Of a stretch of 64,000 nucleotides of DNA, positions 1 to 11,524 are shown piece after piece; the stretch's first letter is position 1, and each line of letters begins with the position of its first letter. The stretch lies in NCBI GenBank assembly GCA_964017195.1, contig OZ024898.1, forward strand, positions 13,831,557-13,895,556. Direction: 5' to 3'. The stretch is from Siderastrea radians. Its lineage: Eukaryota; Cnidaria; Anthozoa; Scleractinia; Rhizangiidae. A program made the position numbers and the translations under genes. The notes below the pieces were generated by a model. The model did no database searches and was not told the origin of the DNA. It saw only the letters and a list, made by a program, of their open reading frames with translations.

Positions 1-496
1 TGTAAGGTTTTGGTTTATCTTTGAGATATGAAAAAGGTGTCTATTTTTGTTGAAGGTATACGAAAGGAACTCCCGATCTTGATCAAAACTAGAGAAAATG
101 GTAAAATAATGGTAAGAGTTTAAACTTCTGGGCGGAGCCTCCCCGCTTAGGAAACGTTCTTGGGTAACCCCAGCCCCCCGGACTTTGAAGCGACACAAAA
201 TGCCACGTATAAGATCTCTCGTCATGCAAATTTTACATGCGGCAAATAAATAATGCAACTTTCCAAGCGGAACGATAAATGTGTTAAGAGTGCCAAAGGT
301 CGGAACTGTTGGTTAACCTAACCACTTCCACCCAAAACGTACCCAGTATAAAGTATCAAAAGTACACAAATGACATCACGCTAATCCCGTGGTGTTTGCC
401 TATCATCATCGAACCTATTCTGCCTTACTCTCCCACCCCTAGCAGTCATTTGCCTGTTCAAGAGAGAATGGGTGTTGGCCTAAATTAATTAATTAC

Positions 497-1014
497 CTTC
501 GCTGAAACATAACGATTTTGTCTTCGTACAAATCGCTCAGATCCAACTGCTTTCCTTTCTTTATGACATCTGGGTGCTTCTTAACCATCAGCCATCCAAC
601 GTGTGAGAAAAAGAAACCCCTTTTAGCGTTGTGTGGGTCTGCGTCGGTCTCAGAATACTTGTGATGGACGCGGTGGTCTCTCACCCATTCGAAGATGTCG
701 TTTTGCCCGGCGATGCAATTCCATAGCATTAGTATAAATCTCAGAGGCCATGTAGCCTTGTAGGATCGATGACACCACAGTCTGTGAGCACCAGCTGTGA
801 CGCCAAGCCCTGCAAGGTAATGTAAAAGCGCTGACCATATCCAAGTCCGTGGATTTGCTCCGGGTATGCGATAAATGCCGTATAACGCCATTAGGTGCAG
901 CATTGCAATAAAATAAACGTTAAACCACACGATTTGTCGCTGCGGTGTTTTTTGCCCTTTGTCAGAGGTCTTCGCTTCTGATTGAGATGCCACTGTTGAA
1001 TCTCGTGGAGCCAT
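497..1014 (-). CDS. SCD: SCD-A: acyl-CoA delta-9 desaturase, first coding exon (partial gene)
   Basis: Membrane fatty-acyl desaturase that would introduce a delta-9 double bond into acyl-CoA in the ER. Only the first coding exon is in the window (ATG 1014-1012; donor after 497, AG|GTAATT, phase 2); exon 2 must lie left of position 1. The exon encodes histidine box 1 as HRLWCH and box 2 as HRVHH, followed by the conserved SETDADPHN stretch. The start is chosen by alignment to the three paralogues (MAP-); the frame stays open 28 codons further upstream, but that extension is not conserved. The N-terminus and 5' flank differ from SCD-B, C and D, and the shared TATA/5'-exon module was not found upstream, so this is the most diverged copy. 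Family assignment is firm; activity cannot be judged without exon 2. Confidence 0.88.
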
Positions 1015-3407
1015 AGTTTTTGGAGAGGAGTAGTGTGCAGGAGCGCAATAACCACAGTGGATGAATAATAAGTTGCTTAGCGCCAGACACAATATCACTG
1101 CGCATCATTGCAATCTTAACTAATTCATAAAAAGCAGTCATGTGAAACAGGCAACTTGTATACGTGATCAGTTTTCACAGCACAGGGTAACCATTATCTA
1201 TTTGAGTGGTGGACTGTGCTTTTGGTCAACAAATACTGTCGTTCTAAAACCCCCCAAATTTTGGTTCTGGCCTCAGCTGTTCAGTGGCTGGGTAACTTTA
1301 TCTGCGTAACTGCACCCTTGAAAAATCACTCCCACTTTGGTCTCGGAAAAAAAAAATCGCCCAGGGTGACTATCCGACAAGATGGTGGTAAGTAGCAATG
1401 ACATGCTTTCACGGGGTGTTCATCAAAGTTTCAAAACCCTATTACCCTTTTGAGATGCCTCCCCTTCCATGTACCAAGGACAAGAGTTGCACCTCTTAAA
1501 CTATGCCTCAAAAAATTGGTCAAAATAAGCCAAAGGCAGAGGATCATTGTGGGATTCTTGTCCCCTACAATGCTTCAAGCATTCAGTTTAAGGTGTAATT
1601 TCTGGTAACCCTTTAACCTGCAAATAAATTTCCCTACTCTTTCACACACTGCAAATGCAAAAGGGTACCCCTTTTGGGCAGAGCATCCCCATAAAACCTA
1701 CATAATAGGGAGTACCCCTGCACCCGGGGTGTTGGACAACTTCCTTATGTGGCCTACCTCCAGGTACATAAAACTATACATTTTTACCCTACTGATGGAC
1801 ACTTAAATGTGGCTGTAAGACAGTGTACAGTGAGTTTATATGGTAGGCTCATCTGTACCAGTTAAAACTTGATCTACAGAAATATTACATGACAGAAATG
1901 CAAGAATTGTTCATCTTAATATCAGTCTAATCTTTTTTTTTATTAACAAAAACAGTTACATCAAGTTTAGCTACTCACAAGTGCAAGTTTACATGTTTTG
2001 TTCACAAGTGTACATTTACATGCAGTGTCCTAAAATATCTTAATTTATAATTTCAAGAACATCTTACACCATATGCATTTCCTCATGACACTGTTCAGTG
2101 TTGCATAAAGAAGAATCTACATCATATATTAAACTTAACTTTCTTATTTTCTGTCAATTTACACAATAACAAAAGACAAACATCTGAAGTGGTGTTGCAC
2201 TTATTTTTACGTGTAGCCTGATGTAATTATATGTTTTGAAGGAGGTGTGGATGATTGGCTACTGTACTCCTAGCCTCTTTAAACAGGCTACTTTAAGTAG
2301 TGGGGGATAGGGTGCTACTTTGTTCCGTTCAGCACTTGGCTTGCACAATTTTTCTCCCACCAAAGAGCCTGTACACAGGCTTACTACCACCGGACCCAAT
2401 CTCATTCCCAGAGCTCTCATCACCCTTGTCCAGCAGAATGGGAAATGAGAAGCCCTCAGTCCCGGCCACTGGTCTAGTGTAACAGGGACTCTGGGAACAA
2501 GGTTTTTACAGACCTAGCTAACATGTCCTGTCAGGGGATAAGACAGCTTAATTCAGAATCTCCATCCCTCAAACTCATTTCAATAGTTATATCAGGCTCG
2601 ATGTGCACAATATGAACACAATTTCACCTCAAAGGAGGTTCATCTAACCACGTTGTATTCTCAAGAATAGAAACTTACTGAATCCAATCAGAACAGACAT
2701 TTTTTAACAAACCAATAATTATTACCAAAGTACAAGACTTTTGTGATAAATATACTACCAAACATTAATTTTAACAACAGAAAACGCACACGCACATTTT
2801 CTGCTGTCTACCAAACATTTAATTTACACCCATAAACAGCAGACATGGTATAAATTATCCCCCAAACAACAGTTCACATCTTAATTGTAGTTTGGACCCC
2901 CTGCTACTTGTACGTTTCTTTAAATATTCATGAAAGCAGATTTTTTTTTCTCACTCTCACTAACAAGTGCTATTCTTTATCACAATTTTACTAGATAAGC
3001 TTCCCCCTTTAAAGATTATTTAAAAAAATCAATTTCTACCAAAAAACAGCCAGGTTTGGTCTTGATGTGAACCAACTTTAGGCTTGTAAACTTTTGAAAC
3101 ACGCTGGCTGCTCAGTTGGTCAGTCTTTAATCTGCAGGAAAGGATTCAGGGTTTTATGAGATGGGGTGAAGGGGAGGTTTGGGATTATGAATCTAGGCAT
3201 ATCCCAAGAGAGGCCAGCAGGGGGCATGTACATAACATCTCAGATAATTTTTTTTTAAATGAGCATACATTCATCCCTTTTGAGTCTGCACTTGAAATGC
3301 TTATGACTTAACTATCACTCTGTTGAACAGTACAATCTGGTAGTTCATTCATCTTTCCAAGTCAAAATTGTGAAATCTGTTGAAGGGTTTATCGACCAAC
3401 TGGAGGC
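1015..3407. other. Intergenic, SCD-A upstream / SCD-B downstream
   Basis: No gene recognised. This is the 5' flank of SCD-A and 3' flank of SCD-B. GC-rich patches around 1230-1740 (with a GGGAGTACCCC block near 1710) and 2300-2510 resemble fragments of the coral-type interspersed repeat seen more completely at 57.7-58.0 kb. The rest is AT-rich without clear structure. Confidence 0.4.
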
Positions 3408-4517
3408 CTAGTCGTCATGGTGGATTAAGCGTTGCAAGTCTCCAGTACGCATTCTTCTCTTTAAGATAGTGTCTTCGGAGGCAGTTTTCAAGTCATATGC
3501 CAGTCCAAGCATGGCGCATATGTCGATAAACCATTTGGAAGGATTTATTTGTGAACCCAATTCACTTGTTGCATAGTCTTGTGGGAAGGTGTGATGATAG
3601 TTGTGGAATCCTTCACCGCCAGTTGCTATGACAACAGAGAAGTTCTCCGAAGGGTTAATGTTCTTATCATAAGGCCTTGATCCCCACATATGAGCCACGC
3701 TGTTCACGCACCAAGTTGCATTAAGGGTAAAGGCATACCGGAATGCATAACAAATTATAAATGCATTCAGAAGGCTCTCATTCCAAAAGTACCATGGAAC
3801 AACGGTTGGAATCACTGCATTGAAGAGAGTGGACAGAAGCTTGTAGTGTCTGAAATAAAACAAAAAACCGAACTGTCAGTTTTTCAAGTATAAAATCAGT
3901 TTTCACAGTCAGTCTTACTTAATTCACACATATAAGTGCTAAACAAACTACCTCCAAGAGAGAGGAATCCCAAGGGATAATGTGACAAGAGTACTCATTT
4001 AAAATTTTGAAAGGAACTCCTGAAAGCACACCTGAAAGTATCAGGAATTCTTTTACCTCTAAGAGGTACATATTCTGGAAAAAAAAATTTCCTACTCTGG
4101 TCATGTGGCAAAAAATCCACACCCTATAACAGAGCAGTTGGAAAACATTAAAACGGTAGCAGATTCAGACCTTTCCATACGATGAGGAACAAGACTGTAA
4201 AATGGGACACCCAAGTACCTTCCATGGCTCTGCCATCACTTATGCTAGCCACACTACAAACCTAGCTTATACAAAGAGTAGCCTTCCAAGCTCTTTCTCC
4301 CCACCTGGGGTTTGAAGAATGAGTATTGGGTTTTAAACTAGCTTTTCTCACGTCTTGTGCTTTCACTGTTAACTTTATCTGACAAATACATGGTACTGAC
4401 AAACTTTAGTGAAGGTGAAACATTAGACCCAGGGGGAGGGGGAGGGGGCAGAGGGGTGGAAGGGAAAGCATTTTGCTTGTTCGGACAGTGCCTACTCACT
4501 AAGGGTCCTAAAAGAAC

Positions 4518-4561
<44 letters not shown>

Positions 4562-5129
4562 AAAAAAATCACTAATTTGATTCTTCATACCTTCGCTGGA
4601 ACATAACGATTTTGTCTTCGTACAAATCACTCAGATCCAACTGTTGCCCTTTCTTTATGACATCTGGGTGCTTCTTAACCAACAACCATCCAACGTGTGA
4701 GAAAAAGAAACCCCTTTTAGCGTTGTGAGGGTCTGCATCAGTTTCAGAATACTTGTGATGGACGCGGTGGTCCCTCGCCCATTCGAAGATGTCGTTTTGT
4801 CCAGCGATGCAATTGAATAGCATTAGCAGCATTCTCAGAGGCCATGTAGCTTTGTAAGAACGGTGTGCCCAGAGTCTGTGTACTCCACAAGTAATGCCGA
4901 GTCCACCAAGGAAATGACAAAGCCAGGTCCAAAACCAGGTCCGTGGATTTGCCCCGGGTATGAGATAAATGCCGTATAAGGCGGTGAGGTGCAGCACGAC
5001 CATGAAATAAACATTTAGCCACACGATTTGCCACTCCGGGCGCTTTCGTCCAAAGTCGGAAATTTTCGTCTCCGTCTCCGTCTCCGGGTCGATGGTTTGT
5101 GTCTGCGTGACCGTCTCACTTGGAGCCAT
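3408..5129 (-). CDS. SCD: SCD-B: acyl-CoA delta-9 desaturase, complete, two coding exons
   Basis: Integral ER desaturase of the stearoyl-CoA desaturase family, using a diiron centre and electrons from cytochrome b5. Exon 1 is 4591-5129 (donor AG|GTATGA) and exon 2 is 3408-3849 (acceptor TTTCAG), joined phase 2 to 326 aa. All ligand motifs are visible: HRLWAH, HRVHH, NATWCVNSVAH (the Asn/His pair) and HNYHH. Hydrophobic segments lie around residues 34-58 and 65-80, and after HYKLL in exon 2. The N-terminus carries three extra residues (a TETETE-like run) relative to SCD-D. A poly-AAT tract lies in the intron close to the donor. Upstream lies the TATA/5'-exon module shared with C and D. It looks functional; metazoan relatives are about 330-360 aa. 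Confidence 0.93.
4518..4560. repeat. (AAT)n microsatellite in SCD-B intron
   Basis: About 14 AAT units near the 5' end of the SCD-B intron. The same intron position in SCD-C (near 16719) and SCD-D (near 21530) has only about 3-6 units, so the tract expanded after the paralogues split. Confidence 0.9.
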
Positions 5130-5851
5130 TTTCTACTGTCAGTGAAGAAAGAAAAAAAAAATAACATTAACTGTGCTGTTAAATACAAACTCAGCTACAA
5201 CAAGGTAAATGTTAAACTCAGGGGAAAACCATCGTGGCAAATATTGTGGCGAAAAAAGTAAACATAATTCAAACCAGACAGTAAATTATTTAAAAGCTTT
5301 GTCGCCACAGCCAAGGAAAGAATGAACAACATAATTTGGCTTCTAACAGAAGCCGTTTTCGAAATGAAAGAGTGCAATTTGAACGCTAATTTGAATAAAA
5401 CTGAGCAACCTTTTTAGAACAAGTGGAAGCGTAACGCGTACGCATGAAAAACTTCTTTCTGGCCTCAAAACGATGGAATATAGCTAGCGCGCCTTTTTCT
5501 TGCTAAGCATTATTACGGCACTGCACTGTAACGAGTAATTATAACATCCCGCAAGCTTCACACGACAAGCAAGAAGGATTTTCCTGCTGCGTGTAAACAA
5601 GGTGAAAATTCATAATTAACGCTATCCTCTCATGACTATCACCAGGTGATTGAAACTTTTAGGGATGAGAAAAAATTATAAATTTATCCTGGGATATTTC
5701 TTAACTGTTTCCTACGCAGTTAAACATGCTTATTACGTAATTTAAGACAAAAATAGATCCGTTTTTACCGCAAAAAGAAGTTGCACGTCGTCTTGTTTGT
5801 ATTTCCTAAATAGAAACTTGCAGATAAAAAACGTATTAAAACGTAACAAAC

Positions 5852-5958
5852 CTGTTGAAAATGTGAGCAAAATTCTTCGTCTTTTCCTCAACGTGTAGCG
5901 CAGTTGTCTCTGTAAGAAGCTCTCTGCAATGAACTGATAAGGGACAAACTTTTATATA
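5852..5958 (-). promoter_or_regulatory. SCD-B core promoter and non-coding 5' exon
   Basis: On the minus strand TATATAAAAG (5958-5949) is followed by an initiator-like TCAGTT with expected start near 5935, then a short 5' UTR exon ending TTCAACAG|GTTTGT at 5852. The same module occurs at matching spacing in SCD-C and SCD-D. Similarity continues upstream to about 6340 (including a GGTTGGTTGG stretch and a CACGTG E-box near 6352) and then stops. The intron from here to the ATG exon is about 720 bp. Confidence 0.75.
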
Positions 5959-6654
5959 CGCTTATTCATCGCATGTTTGGCACGACTATTTCAGGTGAAG
6001 CGCTGTCAAAAGGACATTGAAGGTCACCAAGCGGAAGTTCCGGTTGGTTGGTTAGAGAATCTCATTATTCATCTACGAAGTTAATACTTTTTTTAAAGGA
6101 ATCAGAAACCTTTTATATACTTCAACCGACAGAAAACACAAGCAGAATGAACTGTGAAGATATTTTGTTGAAAATTATTCATTATTTAGGCCTCAACGTT
6201 CTTAACTTCGCGGAAGTTCTTTTTTTCGCTCGTGTTTTCTCACTACCTCCTCCATGTCGTTTGGCCCGAAAAAGCCGTTTTGTGATTGGTTAGCTTGAAA
6301 ATAGCCTAGGTCGTTCAAGGTCACTTCTTTTCACGCGTCGCGTTCGTTGGCGCACGTGAACAGGTTTTTCGAGGGAAAATAAAGCAAATTCTATTTGTCC
6401 AAATTACGGCATTCATTAAACTTTGAGTGTTAGATCATATAAAAGTGACAAGCTTTGTCTGCAGTTTTTTTTTGCTCATGGCTGCATTTCATATGCTGTT
6501 AATAATGGTATTCTATCCTTCAACGTCTCGTTTCTTAACACCGTACTGTAAAGCCTTTGTGAAATACTAATCCGCCATTGTAAAGAATGCATGGGCTGAA
6601 TGATTAAAAAGCAACTAAGTGAAATGGAAGTATAATTCCAATTAATAAATACTT

Positions 6655-6852
6655 TTAAGCCCCAGCTAAACGATCAAACATTTTTGTCTAACATTGCGTT
6701 GGAAGAACATGTTTTATTGCATTTAAATGGTTTTCCAAAGTCCGACGTTTGATCCCGTTTGATCCCTTGTTTCCCCGTTTAGCCACCTGACGTTTTGTGT
6801 GACAAACACGATGTTGGACGAAAATGTTTCACTGTTTAGCCGGGGCTTCAGA
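6655..6852. mobile_element. Foldback MITE
   Basis: Ends pair as imperfect inverted repeats of about 40 bp: the left begins AAGCCCCAGCTAAAC and the right ends GTTTAGCCGGGGCTT, both followed inward by an AAACATTTT-like block. No coding capacity. It lies about 300 bp beyond the conserved SCD-B upstream region. Confidence 0.65.
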
Positions 6853-7639
6853 CAGCCTATAATAAGCTAATGAAGTCAAGAAATGAAAGACTTAAAGAGA
6901 GAATTTATGAAGCACTCGCTCTGTTTTCTTGATTTTTCGTGGCTGCAGCTTCATACTGACCAGCGGATGGTGTAGACAAGGGTTTTTTTGCTTCTTTTAA
7001 TAGAAACAACCTTTAACAGTGCTGATATCAGAAACTGTTTTATTTTCCATAGATGAAGGAAAATAAAAAATAAAAATAAAATAAAAAAGGAAGAAAGGCG
7101 AGGCATGAGAGGTTTGAAATAGTTCGTAATGGTAATTAATTCATCTGCAAATCTGCCGCGGATTTTTTTCGTCCAGGTTTCTTTAGAAATCCACTGAAGA
7201 AGTGTTCTGTATGTCTGGACTCTTCGTCTTGAATGGCTTAACTATAGAATACCTTGGAAGCTCCATAGAATGACTGCGAATCCTTTAATTTGAATTAATT
7301 TTGCTTACTGCGCCGATAGGTAATGATAGGTAATGATTGTTGCACTAGCCTAGAGCTCGTTTTCACACGGAGTTAGTGTTGTTAAAGGAATTCATTAAGT
7401 CCCACACACTTAGCTTTCATCACGAAGCCGTAAAAAGTCAATTTTTAAAATTCAGACTCGGTGCTTTTTTTAATCGTGCAGTCAGTAAATCAGATAACTT
7501 GCTTACTTTTTATCACGCAATTGCGAAACCCCTAATTTTAATCTTTTGCTTTACATAGAAAGGCCATCAATGTAGGCCCTTTGCTTTTCACAAAAGCCAC
7601 TAATATAGATTCTTTCCTTCAAGAAAAAGGTAAAGGGAT

Positions 7640-7915
7640 ACGGGATACGAAAACCTCCCTAATGGGGCCTCAAATATCACTTATTTAGACCTTTTGCTTT
7701 TTCGGGTATTGCCATTCATTTGTTGGTCCGATCAGATACAAATTGTCGGTATATGCTGTAAGCACTTCAGACAAGCGATGGATTACGACAAAATATTTTT
7801 TAAATATAGTTATCTCGCTTGGTTAACTCACAGCTAAATCTTGAGTCGTGAAATGCCTATAATGTTTAGCTGTCGTATGACGTTTTAAGTCTGTGGAGTT
7901 ATCAGCGGGTCAAAT
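7640..7915. repeat. Dispersed direct repeat, copy 1
   Basis: From AAGGGATACGGGATACG through CTGTGGAGT this matches 10925-11225 in the same orientation with scattered substitutions and a small indel. Not coding. It marks duplicated DNA in the 7.6-13.8 kb region. Confidence 0.75.
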
Positions 7916-8229
7916 GTGCACAACTAGTTACGTTTGTATGCAAGTGAGCAGAAACTTGGCCGACGACAATACACCACAACTCTGCCTTCCGAATGCTCAG
8001 ATCTCAGATTTTCTGACTTTCTGGGGAACACGCGACTTCATTATCGCCGTTAGTTCCCTGTCACGCGGACAACGCATCGGGTGTGTAGCTGCACGTGCCA
8101 CCGAGATCCTGCCCAAACGTACAGGACAATCATTTGCAAGCACAAGCAGTTATTCCTTCTATTTTATTACGGTATTTATCTGCCTAAAGGCTGGAGTTTG
8201 GCTTCAACTCACGCCGACAATTTAAGGGG

Positions 8230-9960
8230 TATGTTTTCTTGTTGCAAGTCAAGTCGGCTATGACAATTTTCGTCTTTTTACTTCGCGAATCGCGAAGCAA
8301 AGCGTACCTATTTGCATAATAATTGTTCACGTTTCTAAATTCCCCACGTTATGTTTAGCTCTCGTGTAAACTTGTTTTACGTCTCCACTTTTTAGCCGAA
8401 TAAATTTCGTTTGCTTTGCCTTCGAACAGTACGAAAGTGTTAAAATTCAGCTCGCACTTTCAAAAGCTGCTTGCTTCCCAATCTCAGTAAACAGTTATCT
8501 CGCATTCGAATTGTATTGATTCTGCTTGGAAATCAAAATGGGCTCCTTCAAAAAACGAATAATTGGGCTTGGAGATTAAAAAGGGAAACGAGTGCAACGA
8601 CATATGCATGGGAATTCCCGAACCAAGTCGAGTTCATTGTCTTGCCTGCATTTTTTTTTCGGAAATTTGTATCCCTCGGGCAAGTACACTAGCCAAAAAC
8701 CTGCCAAACCTCGGTCCACAAAAACAGCACATTCGACGGAATAAAGTAGGTCCTAGTTGATCGAGATCGAATCCAGACACTTCACAGTCCAGGCGAAGTA
8801 CTCCAACTATTTTACTTTTCTGAGTGGCACACCCCTACCCCAAAACCCATAGGGTACCCCCCGGGCCTCACAGGCGGAGACAAACATCGTTCGCTCGTTG
8901 AAATTTACCCTCCACATAAACGGAGTGACGACGTGACGTCATCGGTTAAAAATTAATGACATTGAACATGAGAAGTATTTTTATGATAATTACACTCATG
9001 ACGGCAGTGACGTCTCCATTGGTCAAAATATGTTCAGACATGCAAATTACGTAACTTATCGCTACAAAAAGACAAATTCCGAAAGTCCTTCAATCTCGAG
9101 CGGAGTTCAGATTCAAAGTTGACGAAAATCCCCTACAATTACTGTCACGCCTAAATTCCCTCGGCCTGCTTGATCTACAAAATTGCGGCCGATACAGTCA
9201 CAAAGTCCATTTATCCACCTGCAAGCAAATGCGCACGCAAAAAAAAACTGGTCCTCACACTTAAGTCAAGGCGTAACGCACAGTCGATTTCGAAATGTCT
9301 CACTTGTTTTTTCAGCCTCTTGCCAAGTTTTATACGTACCAAGTTGTCTCTTGGTGGATATACGTGGCCATGCACAAAAATATGTCCTTGTTCCAAGATC
9401 TCCATGTGTCAATTTTTAGGGACTTAAGCAATATTTTAAAAATTTGTTAAGGTTTATGTGAATGTCCTAATTTTTCCTAAAACATAGCAGTTTGTCGATT
9501 TGGGGGATTTTAGGGGATGATTTCTATAATAGGTGGTGCGCACCCTTGCCATTCTTTGGTTGGAATGGTGTATCTTGAAAAAAAGGGTGTTTTTATTTTA
9601 AAAAGTCTGTTTCTTTTTGGTATGCAAAGGGTTAAAGGTATCTCCGTATCTCCATGTAGACGAGTTTCCAAGTTGCTCTCGAGTTGAGTGGCATTGATCA
9701 TTGCCAGTAGGTTTATAATGTCGACTGGATACATGGTTGCTGCGATCAGAGCGGGTTTGGGCGAACAGGACAGGAAAAAACGCGACGAAAATAAATGTGT
9801 TACATCTGCGTCATGAACTACAAGATCTTAAAAGGTTGACGCTGAGGGGTCTCAACCAAGACTTTGGTCTCTTGTGGCTTGTTTGCAAGACTTACAAGCG
9901 TGCGCTCAGTTTTCCGCGTGCACGATGTTTGAATTTTTTTCCAGACGAAAGCAACGAACT
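8230..9960. other. Intergenic, no gene recognised
   Basis: AT-rich DNA without a supported gene. A GC-rich patch around 8820-8890 (CCCATAGGGTACCCCCC) looks like a fragment of the GGGTACTCCC-type repeat. The frame open at 9737-10060 has no recognisable domain, and its 3' part is itself duplicated at 11.53 kb. Confidence 0.35.
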
Positions 9961-9969
9961 AACAAAGTT

Positions 9970-10390
9970 TCTTGTCCCTGATGAAGGCAGTATTGCCGAA
10001 ACTTCGGCTATTTATTTCAGCTTTGAAACTCAGACATCTTTTGCATTATCTTTACAATGATGAGATGACACTTGATAAAGAATGTGGACTTTGACAGACG
10101 AGTAGATATGAACTTTGAATAGTCTCTAGAGAGACTAAAAGGTGACTTTGAACCAAGCTATCCTAGTCCTTAAATGCCCAGTCTGCCAAACCACTAATTC
10201 TTCCTGTTAAAATTTTTCCCCAGTTGTTGAGTAAATGTTGAAAGAAAGATTTTTATTTTCAAACGAGGAAGGTCAGTCTAGTAAAGAGACAGCATTCGTC
10301 TAGATAGGAATGACATGCAAAGTTAGCAGTTTAAAAATTGCTTCCGGGGAAAGAAGTTTTAAAACTTTAATTGGCTAACACGTGACCAAC
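9970..10390. repeat. Duplicated segment, copy 1 (second copy about 11.53-13.79 kb)
   Basis: The stretch beginning TCCCTGATGAAGGCAGTATTG recurs at 11525-11730; CAAACCACTAATTCTTCC recurs near 12063; AAAAATTGCTTCCGGGG recurs near 13720. Order and orientation are kept, so this is a direct duplication whose second copy was interrupted by the transposon at 12238-13642. The paired copies let both that insertion and the SINE at 10395 be recognised against an empty site. Confidence 0.75.
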
Positions 10391-10394
10391 TTAG

Positions 10395-10690
10395 GGGGGC
10401 CCTTTGGTGTAGTGGTTAGTGCAATGGACTTCAGATCTGAAGGTCGGTGGTTCGACGCCAGTGCCTACCATCGAATTGTTTCCTTAGACAAGAAACTTTA
10501 CCCCACATTGTACTTTCTCCACCCAGGTGGAGGGGTGGGGGTAACCCTGCGATGGACTAGCATCCTGTCCAGGGGGGGAGTAGCAATACTCTCAGTTGCT
10601 TCATGCTACGGAAACCGGGATAAGCTCCGGCCGTGTGGGTGTCTTTGGCCCGAGTGTGATTTTATCCTTTATCTTTTACATATCCATACG
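10395..10690 (+). mobile_element. tRNA-derived SINE
   Basis: The tRNA-like head has an A-box-like TGGTGTAGTGGTTAG and a B-box GGTTCGACGCC, followed by a non-tRNA body with GTAACCCTGCGATGGACTAG and ACTCTCAGTTGCTTC. Flanks CCAACTTAG and CCAACTAG look like a target-site duplication, and the paralogous segment near 13770 carries the uninterrupted site ACCAACTAGTTCTAG. The same SINE family makes up the array at 44.0-44.95 kb. It is not a functional tRNA gene: the acceptor and anticodon stems do not close properly. Confidence 0.8.
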
Positions 10691-10823
10691 TCCAACTAGT
10701 TTTAGAAGGCAAAATGATATCAAAAACACTATTTACAAGGCTAAAAAACGTTAAAAAAGAAGGAAAAAGCCAAACGTTTTCGAAGAGATGCGCTTAGCTC
10801 TATGAAGAGCGCCAGTAAAAAAC

Positions 10824-10924
10824 AAACAAATTGACGGATGCGGTATGGGAAACCCTTTATCTCCAGTCCTCGCAAATATCTTCATGGCTAAACTAGAGTC
10901 CGACTTTGTTCGACCCTATAACCC
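10824..10924 (+). pseudogene. Reverse transcriptase fragment, Penelope-like
   Basis: Thirty-odd codons read KQIDGCGMGNPLSPVLANIF and continue MAKLESDFVRPYN. This matches the conserved (D)GxxMGxPLSPxLA block of Penelope-like reverse transcriptases. Upstream and downstream frames are broken and no GIY-YIG domain is seen, so it is a short relic. The family is inferred from the motif alone. Confidence 0.6.
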
Positions 10925-11225
10925 AAGGGATACGGGATACGGGATATGTTAAGAAAAAGTTTAAGGGATACCGGATACCAATACCCACCTACTGGGGCCT
11001 GAAATATCACTTATTTAGACCCTTTGCTTTTTTACGGTATTACCATTTATTTGTTAGTCCGATCAGATATAAATTGTTGATATATGCTGTAAGCACTTCA
11101 GACAAGCAATGGATTACGACAAAATATTTTTTAAATATAGTTATCTCGCTTGGTTAACTCACAGCTAATTATTGAGTCGTGAAATGTTTAGTTGTCGTAT
11201 GACGTTTTACTGGTCTGTGGAGTAA
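10925..11225. repeat. Dispersed direct repeat, copy 2
   Basis: Second copy of 7640-7915, same orientation, with an extra repeated GGGATACGGGATA block at its start. Confidence 0.75.
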
Positions 11226-11277
11226 ATGAAAGCTCTTCAGCGAGTTATTTTGAGAAAGCAAATACAGCCCCTCAAAA

Positions 11278-11281
11278 TTAA

Positions 11282-11328
<47 letters not shown>

Positions 11329-11330
11329 AT
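11278..11330. repeat. (AAAT)n microsatellite
   Basis: About 12 uninterrupted tetranucleotide units. Confidence 0.95.
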
Positions 11331-11524
11331 GGGAAATTGAGGCGCGACGTGAGAGTAATTCTGAGGGATTTTGGTCACTCTTGGATTTGTCTCAACAGAC
11401 AGCAAATCTAGGCTAAAAATTTAAACTTCTTAAAGTCGGTTTGAATAGAAACTTGCAAAATACCTCAAAATTATTAGAGACATAAGGAAAAACTTAATAA
11501 CATTAAAAATGAGAAGTATTTTTA

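Noticed and set aside
3690..3893. Antisense frame over SCD-B exon 2
   Set aside because: Reverse-strand shadow of conserved coding sequence.
9737..10060. 107-codon plus-strand frame
   Set aside because: No domain; its 3' half is a duplicated block at 11.5 kb with the frame not preserved, so it is more likely repeat-derived.
10400..10470. Possible tRNA gene
   Set aside because: A and B boxes are present, but stems do not pair and a SINE body follows; the same holds at 44000, 35320, 61600 and 63400-63660.
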